Positions 47,301 through 59,200 of a DNA stretch of 64,000 nt are shown piece after piece. The notes under the pieces were generated by a model. The model was not told the origin of the DNA. It saw nothing but the letters and a program-made list of their open reading frames with translations, and did not search any database. A program made the position numbers and the translations under genes. The DNA comes from Owenia fusiformis (taxonomy: Eukaryota; Annelida; Polychaeta; Sabellida; Oweniidae), in assembly GCA_903813345.2 (NCBI GenBank), contig CAIIXF020000005.1, forward strand, positions 2,728,001 to 2,792,000, read 5' to 3'. How positions within the stretch are numbered: position 1 is the first letter of the stretch; every line of letters begins with the position of its first letter.

Positions 47301-49438
47301 CAGACATATGTGTTTATTTCTAAAAACTACAAACCATGTGATTTTTATATATTTTTTGTCAACTGTTTCTAGGTTACAGAAACCGAATGACAATGCCAAA
47401 GATCGTAATTCAAGCAACAGGTGATGAGTTCTTCCTCCCAGATGAACCAAACGTTTGGTTTAAAGACCTAATAGGCCCTAAATATGTCTGGTAAGCTAAT
47501 TAAAGAAGTTCAAATTAGCATTTCTACTTTAGTTGTAACGTCAAACTCTTAAATGAGAGTATGAAACATACGAGCTTAATAAAAACTTGTTCATGTTATA
47601 GGATGGTTGAAAATACGCACCACCCAATGACATTTGCCCGTCTTGATATCTTCAATAATTTGGTTAGCTTCTACAAAACTATCACAAAGGTAGGTTATTT
47701 GAATGTAGGATGCAAGGATATAACCATAATATTTGGATTGTGGAAAAGCATTATACACACAACCTTTTCATTTATTTATGACAAAATAACTCCACAGCAC
47801 AAGTATATATAGCAATCAATTACAAGATACAATTATATTTCTGTGTAACTACAAACATGCATAAATAGTGATATAATATATATACAATATACCTAACAAG
47901 ATGGATGCATCCGGAATACCCTTTGCATTCGTTTGACCTCACTTCTTAAAAGAGAGCTTCGTCTGTAATTTAACTAGACTCTGCGCGCAGGGTACATCCG
48001 GAACCAACTTGTCTTCCAATAAACTACTTCCTAATGCAACCATCTTACAAGGGAGAGTATGACCAAGTCAAAACTAAAGTGTGATATATCTATCTATATC
48101 TGATAAGAATATATATATTTTTATTTATTTTAGCAATATACACTTCCCGAATTCAACTGGAACCTCGCATACGATCAGGTAAACGAACCATACTTATATT
48201 CTTAAACAGAATCATTTGAAAAACCTCTTTTTAACACAAGAAATTCAAACGTCTCAACTTACGGCTTCGTTGATACGGCGACAGTTTTTACAGTTTTTAC
48301 AAACCAGTTTTATGTAACGTCCAAGTATGGGATAAAATGAAGTTATTCACCAGGAGGGATTTCATATTTCTAATTTGGTTATGTGAAAAACAGTCGATAT
48401 ATTTCTAGTTAATCAGGCCAGATAACCAGATCAGATAAAAACCGACCAAGATCAAAAGTTTATGTAAAGTTGAGTTCATCAATAAGCTGACTAAATGTTT
48501 AGGAAAACCGTCGAGGAACAATTGACCTGTTCACTCCACAGCAAATTCCTATTCGAATGACAGTTTGGTACGCTGAAACTGCTGATGGTCTTCGGTGAGT
48601 GGTTGAAATTATGCGTTTAGAACTGATGTGATAGGTTAATGGAGTGATGGGCCTTCTGCTACATAAATAGTATCGTCGTTGTACATTTTCGATCACAAAA
48701 ATCTTCAAACCCAGATGGTTTGTCAGCACATGAAGGTTTCAGTATGGGGACATGAAGTCTCTCCTTTTAAAAACTCTTCTTTATCGAGTCGTACATTTAA
48801 AAAGGATCGTGTGTGTTCTGATATCATGGTTTATCAAGCCACGCTCTTACAAAGTTCTGTATCATCAATGCATTTTAGGGGTCCTGCCCGACGGGATTTC
48901 CGCTGGGCAATAGCATCCGAAGAAACACCAGGGGAAGTTGATTTCAACCCCGTTATCTGGGCAGAAGATCCATCTGCTTTGGTGGAAGTTGTAAGCAAAC
49001 TAGTATCATGGTCTTGTTAAGATATCAGATCTTATTTCTGTCGACCAAAATGTATTAAAATAAAGTTGAAAAAGAATAAGTTCTTGCATTATTTCACGTT
49101 TTAGGAGGCGAGGCACTGGAGGGCCACTGTTGCCGAGCCTATTGAGGGATGGGGAGGATTCTTCATAGAGGTTCGTGATCCGACATGTAGGCGATTTGAT
49201 GGAAAATAACAGTGCCACCAAAATTCTTGGTCTTTCAATTATCCTTAAATATTGAGCGTTATTTGTATCACAATTGTATGTCATTCTATTCATCAAATCT
49301 TGATGTATATTGCAGGTGGTATTTGCTAACCAAGATGCCGAAGAACTTGTGTTTACTACGGAGTTGAACGTCATCCCACCGACCTATCCTTTCGAAGCTT
49401 GTAGCACTCCGACAGAATGTTGGGGTACCATTGTCTAA
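44383..49438 (+). CDS. Secreted PhoPQ-activated pathogenicity-related / AprA family protein
   Basis: Complete 15-exon model, 515 residues: 44383-44460, 44719-44878, 45157-45271, 45476-45596, 45854-45967, 46096-46191, 46284-46373, 46970-47099, 47373-47490, 47602-47689, 48134-48178, 48503-48594, 48879-48990, 49105-49170, 49316-49438. The first exon is a signal peptide (MLSPISIICLAFACATVTVV). Family motifs in order: MDSYVNRADDSYTW, TVYILNMTSQTW, FMWIGGGSN, QPVFLP, EDAIIAWTW, GGSK-RGWTTW, ATGDEFFLPDE, ENTHHPM. An alpha/beta-hydrolase-like triad is suggested: Ser227 in GGSKRG, Asp319 or Asp325, His347 or His348. The domain is known from bacterial PqaA and Dictyostelium AprA, a secreted proliferation repressor; the role in animals is not known to me. 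The intron after GGSK uses GCAAGT (GC-AG). AATAAA follows at 49461. Confidence 0.93.
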
Positions 49439-49460
49439 GGAATCTGTTTGATACACTGAA

Positions 49461-49466
49461 AATAAA
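49461..49466 (+). other. Polyadenylation signal of the AprA-like gene
   Basis: AATAAA 23 bases after the stop codon, in a fitting place for a short 3' UTR. Confidence 0.55.
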
Positions 49467-49866
49467 ATCTATGGATGCCGTCATAGTACTAAGGAAACAT
49501 CTATAGTTTTTTTTGTAAATTATGAAATGGCATACTTTAATAAAAAATATCATGTTATTTAAACATCCTGTTACTATTCTATATTTACTATTTAGAAGTT
49601 TGGTAAATGTTAAATATGAATGCTTTGATTTTGACGGGAACTATTCGTTGATGCATAAGGCAAGGTATTAGATATTAAGAAAATCAGAATCACAGACACA
49701 AATTTCCATACACTTTTCTTGGTGACGTTTACAGTGCATTTTTATCATGACAACAAAGTACAAACAATAGTGTGCATACTATTAAAGATGGCATCACGAG
49801 AAAATTTGATCAGAATAGCAAAATCGGCAAGCATGCATTCAGAGACATCTATGAATGTATAATGTA

Positions 49867-50515
49867 CAGGGTGTCCCGAAAGTATGCCCCCCCCCACCCT
49901 AGGTGGACATATACCAGTGTCGTGATAGTATGTGTCATATATCATTTTAAAGCTTATCCAAAGTTACATTGATTCGCCAAGTATCATGGTTCAACTCTCA
50001 AATATGAAAAGATTACAGGTATTTCAAAATTTAGTGTTTGGTCAAAATTAAGTTCAATTTTACACCAAATCACTAGTCAATGTGTCTACCCGGGCCATCT
50101 TAACAGCAGCAATTCTTTTCGGGTTGGATGGATATTGAGTTGGAAAAAGAGAACGGTGAGGGTAGAAACTCTAAAGAAACTCTTCTAAAGTCCCTTAACA
50201 GGTTTTAAGAGGGTTATAAAATTCCACACCCCTATTTGAAGGGCTTTTAAGGTCATATCTGACAATAATTACTGCTGTTAACATGGCCAAAGGGGGACAC
50301 ATTGACTAGTAATGTGGTGTAAAATTGAACTTTATTTTGACAAAACACTAACTTTTAGAATGACTGTAACTTTTTCCCATTTGGGAGTTAAACCATGATA
50401 CTTGGCAAATCAATGTAACTTTGGATAAGCTTTAAAATGATATATGACACATACTATGAGGACACTGGAATATGTCTGCCTAGGGGGGGGGGGGCCATAC
50501 TTTCGGGACACCCTG
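49867..50515. mobile_element. Mariner-type palindromic MITE
   Basis: The ends are CAGGGTGTCCCGAAAGTATG on both sides (inverted), with TA flanks (49865-49866, 50516-50517). Inverted arms of more than 250 bases share a C/G run and then TATGTGTCATATATCATTTT, AAAGCTTATCCAAAGTTACA and ATCACTAGTCAATGTGTC. The end sequence is the common mariner type. No transposase. It abuts the foldback cassette that starts at 50518. Confidence 0.9.
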
Positions 50516-50517
50516 TA

Positions 50518-50931
50518 TATGTACTGGGAGGTTTTGGATATGGGGTTTATCCAGAGGGAGATATGCATATCTACCTGAAGGACCGTAGGGACCGAAGGTA
50601 GATGTGCATATCTCACGAGGGATGAACCCAATATCCAAACCGACCGTACATAACTGCTTTATCCCATACCAAGTAGAGTTTTCAGGGGCACATGGCCATT
50701 TCAATACTACAAGGTGTAAAAATAAACTAATCATTCATATGCAAAGTCATTTTATTGCATTACCGAAAGCGGGAAGATATGCAACGGAAGCGGGAAGATA
50801 TGCACGGGAGCGGGGGATATGGCGGGAGATATGGAGGTTCTGGATATGGAAACCTCAAAATCAGTATACGGGATATATCTTACCAATGAATTTATCTCCC
50901 TAAAACTCTACTTGGCATAGGGTAAAGTACC
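50518..50931 (+). repeat. Foldback cassette 1
   Basis: Hairpin one (50518-50652) runs from TATGTACTGGGAGGTTTTGG to CCAAACCGACCGTACATA, with loop core GGACCGTAGGGACC. Next comes TTTATCCCATAC and the variable arm CAAGTAGAGTTTTCAGGG (about 50671-50688), whose inverted partner is CCCTAAAACTCTACTTGG (to about 50914). Between the arms are GCGGGA-rich repeats (GCGGGAAGATATGCA twice). Part of a family with the units at 52534, 52907, 53116 and 53931. Confidence 0.8.
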
Positions 50932-52533
50932 ATATCTTTTTTAAAATACTACTTTCATTTATTTTATCACCACATTGAAATATGTCAAGTGCTGTTTATT
51001 ACGCTCCTCAGTTATTTCAGTTATTTTTATATGAGCTGGAATCATTAATTAGCCAGTGGCCTTTTGGGGTTATTCCAACACATTTCAACATACTTAATTC
51101 ATTGGCTCAAGCACTTGTCTCTTAACTCTGCAACGGCCTCAGATACGTATGGACGATGACCAACGATCTTTAGAATTCTAGTTATCAAAGCCATTAAAAA
51201 CATTAATGTAAAACTAAACACTACAGGTGATGTAAATATATTTTGTGAAATATGGTCCCCATACAGCTCGTTTTGTGAGTAAATAAAACAATATCACAAC
51301 CATAATTCACATGGATCAAAAGGCATCACTACGAGAATTACCGTTAGCAGTTCATCATGGTATGAATTTGACACAGGCTGTGTATACTTCATGAATTAAA
51401 GATAAAACCTAAACGTGATGTGACTGGTCGTAAAAGTAAATATACTCATATAAGAACGGGATATGAATATTTAACTTTTAGTCGACTAATTTTCATAAAT
51501 ACGATTTGATTTCATCGCTTGCAAAAATGTTGGCTTGAAATATGCCATTTGTATGTTTACAGTAATCATCAAAGTGAATGTAAATGCGTCGTAGAATCTG
51601 TATTTTTATCTACATTTCTCCGAATACACATTTTTTTAATCTGACCTTGATTTATCATGGCCAGATGATTAAAACCAAAGACTGATTAAAGCTCTTATCG
51701 AGAAACAATATTACAATTATACATCTATTCCAATATTGCATGAAAAATACATATCCTGGATCACAATAAGCGCGAGCTTGCTTACGCATTGTATAAAATC
51801 AACATTCCATATTAAAGAGTACTATGCTACTGTATGGATGGTACAGCGTCTAGTGTTTGTAAGGCTGGGATATTGCATTACCATTACTATTGAAAAAATA
51901 TATATACGGAATAGTGAAACCGTTACACTTTTTGATTAACGTGTTTCACGTGCAATAATTAACCAAACAAGACTGTGGCTACGTACATTATCATAACTGC
52001 AATGTATAGAACACAACATACCAGACTGAATCACTTTCAAGGTTATTAACGGATGCCATCTTGTTTTCCTATATAGTCAATTATCTGTTACAGAAAAAGG
52101 TATTACGGGCTGGTAAGTAAAGCTAAGTATTCTTATAAATGCATATGGTGAAAGTTGTTGTTTTGTGATGGATTGCATGATTGCAGGATACGCATATCTA
52201 CATGGGATAACATGTAATGTGTTTCAGAAATATTTACAAGTAAAATCATGATTAGGTCCCACAAATTAAACTCGTTAGGGAACTGCAATGCTTTTAACAG
52301 CTATTTAAATAAAAAATGTGTATCATTTCACAAAATATGTATCTCAATACTCTAATTGCAATGTGCTCATGTTGCTTCATCATTTGGAGAGATATTCTGT
52401 TGAATATTTGGAGGAATGGTTATCGTAAACGTGAATTGTTGATATCAATATTTATCCAATATAGTAGTTTTATAGGTAAATAACATGTGGGAATATAATT
52501 TGAGGTGAGGGGGATATACAATATAGAGATTAT
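50932..52533. other. Intergenic stretch with one conserved 55-base repeat
   Basis: No gene recognised. Holds the first copy of the 55-base identical repeat at 51349-51403. Confidence 0.45.
51349..51403 (+). repeat. 55-base repeat, identical copy at 55907-55961
   Basis: The two copies are identical over 55 bases (from AGTTCATCATGGTATGAATT to ATGAATTAAAGAT) while their flanks differ. Inside, ACACAG and CTGTGT can form a hairpin. Confidence 0.9.
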
Positions 52534-52650
52534 CAGGATATTGGGATTATCCCGAGGCCAATATAATATATCTGCCCGAGGGCCGTAGGTCAAGGGATAA
52601 TCCAAATATCCTGAACCGACTATAGGATGATCTGTTTATCCCATACCAAT
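52534..52650 (+). repeat. Foldback cassette 2a (partial)
   Basis: The hairpin has arms CAGGATATTGGGATTATCCC and GGGATAATCCAAATATCCTG and loop CCCGAGGGCCGTAGGTCAAG. AACCGACTATAGGATGATCT and TTTATCCCATAC follow, as in the other cassettes. I could not find the inverted partner of its variable arm (CAATCACATTG). Confidence 0.65.
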
Positions 52651-52906
52651 CACATTGTTCAATTGGCCACAGTTCAGAAACTTTGCAACCAACCGTGGAA
52701 TTTATAAAAATATTCATGTCCAGTTTTGTATTATTGTCCGTAGCCGGATTTTCCTGTTCAAATCTTTGATTATTAATGGGGCATACTGCTCCTTCCCTTC
52801 TTAAAAGCATCAAACAGATCGCGATTGTCTGCGTTTTTCTCCATTGTCGTTTACAGTATGAGAACGTTACAAAAAAGAATCAATACGGGAACAGCGATTA
52901 TGACGT

Positions 52907-53100
52907 AGCGGGCAGATATACTATATCTGCCCGCTCGGAGCGGGACGTAAAGCTATATCTGCCCGCTGATGAAAATATAAGTTTTTACAAACCGGCTTTA
53001 TGTACCTGTAACACGTCCAAGTATGGGATAAATATATTTATCCCATACTTGGACTTGTTACATAAGCCGGTTTGCAAAAACTTATATCTCCATCAGCGGG
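52907..53100 (+). repeat. Foldback cassette 2b with 139-base palindrome
   Basis: It begins with AGCGGGCAGATATACTATAT, a hairpin of the GAGCGGG type also found in the other cassettes. A palindrome follows at 52962-53100: CCCGCTGATGAAAATATAAG to CTTATATCTCCATCAGCGGG, meeting at the centre as TATCCCATACTTGGAC inverted on itself. The arms differ only by a few changes and a 6-7 base indel. Confidence 0.8.
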
Positions 53101-53115
53101 TAGATATATAGGGGT

Positions 53116-53703
53116 TATGCACTGGGAGGTTTTGAATACAGGGAATATCCCGAGATATATACAATATATCTTCCCGAGGGACCGAAGGGACCAAGGGAAG
53201 ATGTATTGTCTATCGCAAGGGATATTTCCTGTATCCAAACCGACCGTGCATAACTGTTGTATTCAATACCTGATGAGGTTTGAAACAATAAGCATGTATC
53301 CCATATGTTCTGGTGTGTTTACTTGCAAAATATGTTATCATTTTCAAAAAAAATCAAGTTTTTTCCAAATTTGTTTTCAATTTGTTATCATTTTCAAAAA
53401 AATCAAATTTTTTCCTTTGTTTTCATTCCAAATTTAAAAAAAAAATTTAAATTCAACATTTTTTCAAAATTTTTTTACATAATTTTTTTCACATTTTTTT
53501 CAAATTTTTATTTTCAAATTTTTTTTCCGAATTTATTTTTTAATTTTTTTTTTAAATTTAAAATTTTTTTTTTTTGAGCGGGACATACGATTTATATGTT
53601 CCGGGAGCTCCGTTGGAGCGGGATATACGAAAAATATTTGCCCGGATATGGAATATATTCCCGGTTGATATGTCCGTGAAACCTCATCAGGTATGGAATA
53701 CAT
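53116..53703 (+). repeat. Foldback cassette 3
   Basis: Hairpin one is 53116-53252 (TATGCACTGGGAGGTTTTGA to CCAAACCGACCGTGCATA, loop GGACCGAAGGGACC). The variable arm TACCTGATGAGGTTT has the inverted partner AAACCTCATCAGGTA (about 53678-53692). The spacer is T-rich low complexity (53340-53575) followed by a GAGCGGGACATA/GAGCGGGATATA hairpin and CCCGGTTGATAT. Confidence 0.85.
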
Positions 53704-53930
53704 AGTATGTTGATATCTTAGTGGATATATCATCAAGTTTCTCCAATGTCTTCCGTAAAAAATAGAATATGCAGCCACTACCATATGGTACTACCATACT
53801 TATGGAGACTACCATCATTAACAAATGTTAATACATACATACATTGCAGATGTGTTTACATTCACCATCGTGCATAGACCTTTGATTTACATCCAAATGT
53901 GCATTTTCATATAATTAGATATATAGGGGT

Positions 53931-54416
53931 TATGCACTGGGAGGTTTTGGATACAGGTAATATCCCGAGGTATATACAATATATTTTCCCGAGGGACCGA
54001 AGGGACCGAGGGAAGATGTATTGTATATCCCAAGGGATATTCCATGTATCCAAACCGACCGTGCATAACTGGTGTATCTCATACTTGAGTGGGTTTAGGG
54101 TAGATATAACCTTTTCACCTTTTTAAAATGACAAGATATTTATATTTAACATTTTCGTAATATTCTTTTTGTTCAATACAATGAAACTGTAACACTTAAA
54201 CTTAAAAAATTTAAATTTTAAAATTAAGAAATTAAAACTTTTTATATTTAAACTTTTTTTAAACTTTTGAAAAATTCCCGGGAGCGGGATGGATATATTA
54301 TATCTGCCCGCATTTGGCCTGGAGCGGGACATATACAATATATCCTGCCCGCTCCTCAGATACGATATATATTCCCGGGTGATATCTACCCCAAACCCAC
54401 TCAAGTATGAGATACA
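53931..54416 (+). repeat. Foldback cassette 4
   Basis: Hairpin one is 53931-54067, almost the same sequence as cassette 3. The outer arm of about 35 bases, TGTATCTCATACTTGAGTGG and on, is inverted at 54383-54416 with one difference. The spacer is AT-rich low complexity, then a GAGCGGGACATATACAATAT type hairpin and CCCGGGTGATAT. Confidence 0.88.
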
Positions 54417-56218
54417 GAAGGATATTTAAATATAGGCCAGTTCACTTTGTTTCTTTTTTGCTATAATTGGGAGCGAAAGTCAAAATAATTGGATGTTAAA
54501 CTTTATTGGTATAATTAAAATGATATACATATAGCCTTATCATTAATTGAAAATCGGTTGCCTTTTATGGGTTTTAAATGGTCGTTATTCAGAAAAATAC
54601 TTTATGAATCAAAGTATAAGATACTGATATTCCCCATTGGAAAAAATGAGGTTTTAATGACCACTTACAATTGACCTATAAGTGAAAAAGTCAAGATAGA
54701 TTTGCTGTACTTCATATTCCGCAGATCTGGGGGTAAATACTAGGTTCCACAATAGCTTCTATTAGAATACCGTTTGAAAATATTACAGAGAATCCATCTT
54801 TTTTTCCTAAAGCTGGCTCTAAACATTAACGAAAGTGAATATTAGCAGATGTAGGTATCTTACATATTTCATACATATTGTTATATTCATTAATTTTTTG
54901 TGGAAGGTGTTCGGCGGTTGGTGGCTGGTGTTCGGTGTCTGTAACAAATGACAGGTGGTAACATTTTGTGTGTCAATGCCCTTTATCTTCTTGACTTGCG
55001 GACAAAAAACACAAAGACACTGACGACAAATAATGTTTTATATGTCTCTCCTTCAATTTGAAAAAAACTGGGTTACATTTAAGAATGTTATTTTTTCACC
55101 CAAAACAAAAAGCATTCATTCATTCAGATAAATTAATATATTTTACACACTAACCGATTTTTGACTTGTTTTATCCGCTGAGTTTCTTCTTAACACGTGT
55201 TAAAACAAATTAAAACTATAGCTCTAAGTCTAATTCAAGATACATTGCTGAAATCGGTACGTACACAATTACGTTGTACTTAATAAATACTTAAGAATTA
55301 ATTGCAGTATAAATATTTTACTTGATTATTTCTTTATTCTAATGGTAATCTAGAATTTAATAATATAAAAATGTATAAATTGTATAATTATGGAATCAAT
55401 AAATATGCTCCTTCGTACATGTCGTAAGAATGGTTGACAATTAGATTTGATCTCCAAAAGCGTATAAAGTGGTAGAGACAAATAATACACACATACTTCT
55501 ACTAACCACGTGTGTATTTAATGACGAATATTCAAATTATATTCTGACCTAGAAACTTATTACAACTTTTTGTTTAAAGACTTTTCGAATGCAAACTAGT
55601 AATAGTAGATTTACCTATATTCATTTCAACTGTTTTCAATTTAAATTTAGTGATCATGGATGCAGTTTGCATTCGAGACGTCTAAATCAAAAAGTTGTTA
55701 TTAGTCTGTGACAATGAACACCAATAAATGGTTTGAATAAACAAGTTTCCTTGGATATACGTATTGAATTGTAAAAATAAAAATGTAAATAGGGTCAACG
55801 TTATCGTTTAAAATTATTAGCAACAAATTATTTTGAATGACCCCTATGTCAAAGGTAATAACTTAAGAAATGTGCCAGATCCGTTCATACAATCTACAGT
55901 TTGCATAGTTCATCATGGTATGAATTTGACACAGGCTGTGTATACTTCATGAATTAAAGATCAATTATATCGATGTTCAGTATCACACGTACAGTTCTTC
56001 CCCGATGCCCTCACTATGGGACAAAGTTTTTGGCTTTATTTAATATTGTTTTTCCCGAAAATGGTGTCTAATAATCATGAATTCTCCAATACATCTGTTT
56101 TGGAGGATACATTTATATTAGACTCCATTAATCATTCCGCAAGTATAAGCTGTATCTGGTATTATTGTAAGTTATTGTGTATTTATCATCTTGGATTTTG
56201 TTATAGATGGCGTAGAGA
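54417..56218. other. Intergenic stretch with two dispersed repeat fragments
   Basis: No gene recognised. 54903-54985 (GTGTTCGGCGGTTGGTGGCT, GACAGGTGGTAACATTTTG) resembles the inverted stretch at about 22330-22420. 55907-55961 is the second copy of the 55-base repeat. Confidence 0.45.
55907..55961 (+). repeat. 55-base repeat, second copy
   Basis: Identical to 51349-51403 and in the same orientation, 4.5 kb apart. Confidence 0.9.
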
Positions 56219-59200
56219 ATGGATGGTTGTGCAGTCCTAGCAGCCCTGTTGTTAGGTGTTGTGGCCACCTCAGTAGATGGACAACTGGATCTCAGTGTAG
56301 AGTACAGAGAACCACACAGGACTGAAGCGTAAGTCCACAACGTTATGGAATAATGGAAACTAGTGCGAGACATCCGATAGCACAAGACAACAGTTTTATT
56401 TAGTGATATCGCAAATTAGCGAGATCAATAGTGCAAAAATAGTTCATTCATGGAACGAAGCGTGAAACTTTCCACATATCATCAGAATACCATTGCCTTT
56501 GATTTAAGAGCCAGAGCCATTTTTGTAGCTCACTAGAATGACCGAAAAATTGCAAATACCCCCTCCCATCAAATCCTGGGGGAGGGGGAGGGAAGAATTA
56601 TTTTTTTGTTGATCTTTTTTTTGAATATGATCTATATTCATTTTTAGTATGTTATTTTCAGTGTTTAAAAACAATTTTCAAGATTGCATCAGTATTTCTC
56701 ATGGATATTCATTGTTAAAGCCTGACCAAGGGCGACGCCCACTTTATCAACATGTTAAATATACAAGTTAATGAGTCTTCTATTATGAATAGGAAAATTA
56801 CCTAATATGGCTGAATAAAACTGACAAGATTAAGTCAGTTACTTATGTAACTCAAGTCAATTTCACTGTTAAAGGCTTGTGAAAGGCCACACCCCTTTTA
56901 GATATAAAGATATAATAATATATAATTCACAATTAATGATACATAATTTTTAATGAAAGCACTTTGACTAATTGATACAAGTTACCTCATTAAGTATCTT
57001 AACTGCAGTTCAAATATCCTATTTTGTGCATTTAAGCACTTCAACACTCTATTATCATTATCACTGACTTAGGTGCCATGTCCATTACAATCCCTGTCAC
57101 ACAAATACAGGGCAGTACATGCATAATATTGGCTTTAAAGCACTTGCATCTTTTTGTTGAGCACTGTTGTTTGCAGCTACATTTTACTAGCATTTGGCAT
57201 GCATCTGAAGCTTGGGGCAATGTTTTCCATACTGGCACATAAATCATTTTTCTAGCCTTTGTGGTAATGGATTCCCAACTCAATTGTGAGAGTGAAGCGA
57301 GGACTGACATAGGTATAATTGTCTGGCCCGAACTTATGCAACTTATGGTGGGATGTTCTCAATTTGTGAACATTTCTTGTCTTGCAGCATTTACAGTTGT
57401 TTCATTGTTGTCTCTATTGTATAAAATCACAACAAAACGTTCAATGATTGGCATAACTTTGGCTTACTTATTGGGATCTTCAGCCAAAGTTTTAAGTGCA
57501 TTTGTCAACTCGGATAAGTAATTCAATGTTTCTACGCTGTTGTTTTTAATTTACCATGGAATCCGGATATAGTGTCTGAACCTGTGGGGGCATGAAATAA
57601 GGGGAGACACATAGTTCTACCATGTCAAAGTGCAGCTGCCATTTCATGTGAGATATCTCTAATTTTTTACTTTTCCCAAAGCTATCCATTTTTGAACTTT
57701 AAGTTCTGATGATATACTGACTGTGAGACAGACAATATCAGTCTACTGTTCTAATCATCAATGTGTTCTACCCAGACTTTACTGCACGGTGGATGTGCTT
57801 ATTCATGTGTTGATGGGGAAATGTCTTGAATGGGCATTGGGGGATATGATAATACATCTTACAATACATTGTTTACATCATCTCTAATAAATTCCAATTT
57901 GATGGTAACATTTCATCTACCTTTCGGCACTTAATTAGTTGTTTTAATTGTTCCATTTTGAGATAAAGAGGGTGGGAAGGATTGGTTTTCACGTTTGAAG
58001 AACTCCTCAAGATGACTGTCTCTATTCTGACATGCAATGAAAAGTCTTGAAAAAGAGAGCACAATCATTTTTTCAATGATGTTTCCTTGGTAACATTCAC
58101 ATTTGTTTTCTGTTCCTTAAATATTAGAAAATTGTTTCTTTTTATACTTTTGTACTTGGCCACTTTGATCCATTTCCCAAAGATGACCCAGGTTCACAAG
58201 CAGAATGTTGTTTTATGATTATTCTCTACAAGTTTGGATCGATTAACTTAAATAGTGTTACCTTCATTTAGAAATGATGATGTTGAACTGATGTTAAACT
58301 GAAATACACGCCATCTTCACAATTTCACATTTTACTTCGCGCATGTGCTGCCCTGAGAGACCTCATGCTCATGATTGTGCACGTAATCATGTCCTGCAAT
58401 TTGATTTTACATCGTATACTGATGGACGTGATTTAAATAAATTAGGTTCATGAGTACGAAAGAATATGATAGTATTATGGGAACAACTCACTTCTTCTGG
58501 ACTGATATTGAGGATACAATATCTTTGTTGTCTAATGAGTACAAGTCATTTGAAGTCTCCAGAAAGGATTTCCCCTCTATGGTTTCTGATAATACAGTAG
58601 TTTCACATTATCTTTGAATCTTTGTTGTATGCTTATACTTTGTTCATAATTAGATAGGTCTTCATCTTGATCATTATTTATATTGTTCTCAAATTCATGA
58701 TCAGTCTGACAAATTCAGGGTCCCCAACCATCCAATAGAGTTGTCTGGTTGTCAAAGAGCCCCACTGCTCCACCGTTTGATTTATCTAGACTGTTATTCT
58801 GCTTGTGAACCTGGTCAGTAGCACTAGCAATGGCTGAAAAGCTCCATCTTGGTAACAGTGAAGTGAAGGCTTCGTAGACTTCTGGATGTATTTGTTATAG
58901 TTGTAGCATATTCCCAATGTGAACTGGTACTCATAAAGCATATTGACAAGGTCAAAAAACGAAAAACCAGGTGATAAGCTTGCTAATTGACTGGAGATAA
59001 AGAAGGAAATTGCCCTCTCTGATAGCACACACTTAGTTAATGCACAGTATTTCGATTCAAATAATCGGAAACCAAAACTTAAAGACTGGTACATTCTGTT
59101 GGTCAGCACACCATTCATCAAACTCTTTATCATCATCTAGATTTTGGACAGCTGTATATGTAGTATAGGCTCTCTTGAGAATTTAGAGACTGCAGGCTGT

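Noticed and set aside
44383-49438. AprA/PhoPQ gene as bacterial contamination
   Set aside because: Fifteen in-phase exons, a eukaryotic-type signal peptide exon and flanking animal repeats exclude this.
53305-53577. Phe/Lys-rich plus-strand reading frame
   Set aside because: T- and A-run spacer of foldback cassette 3, no protein-like composition.
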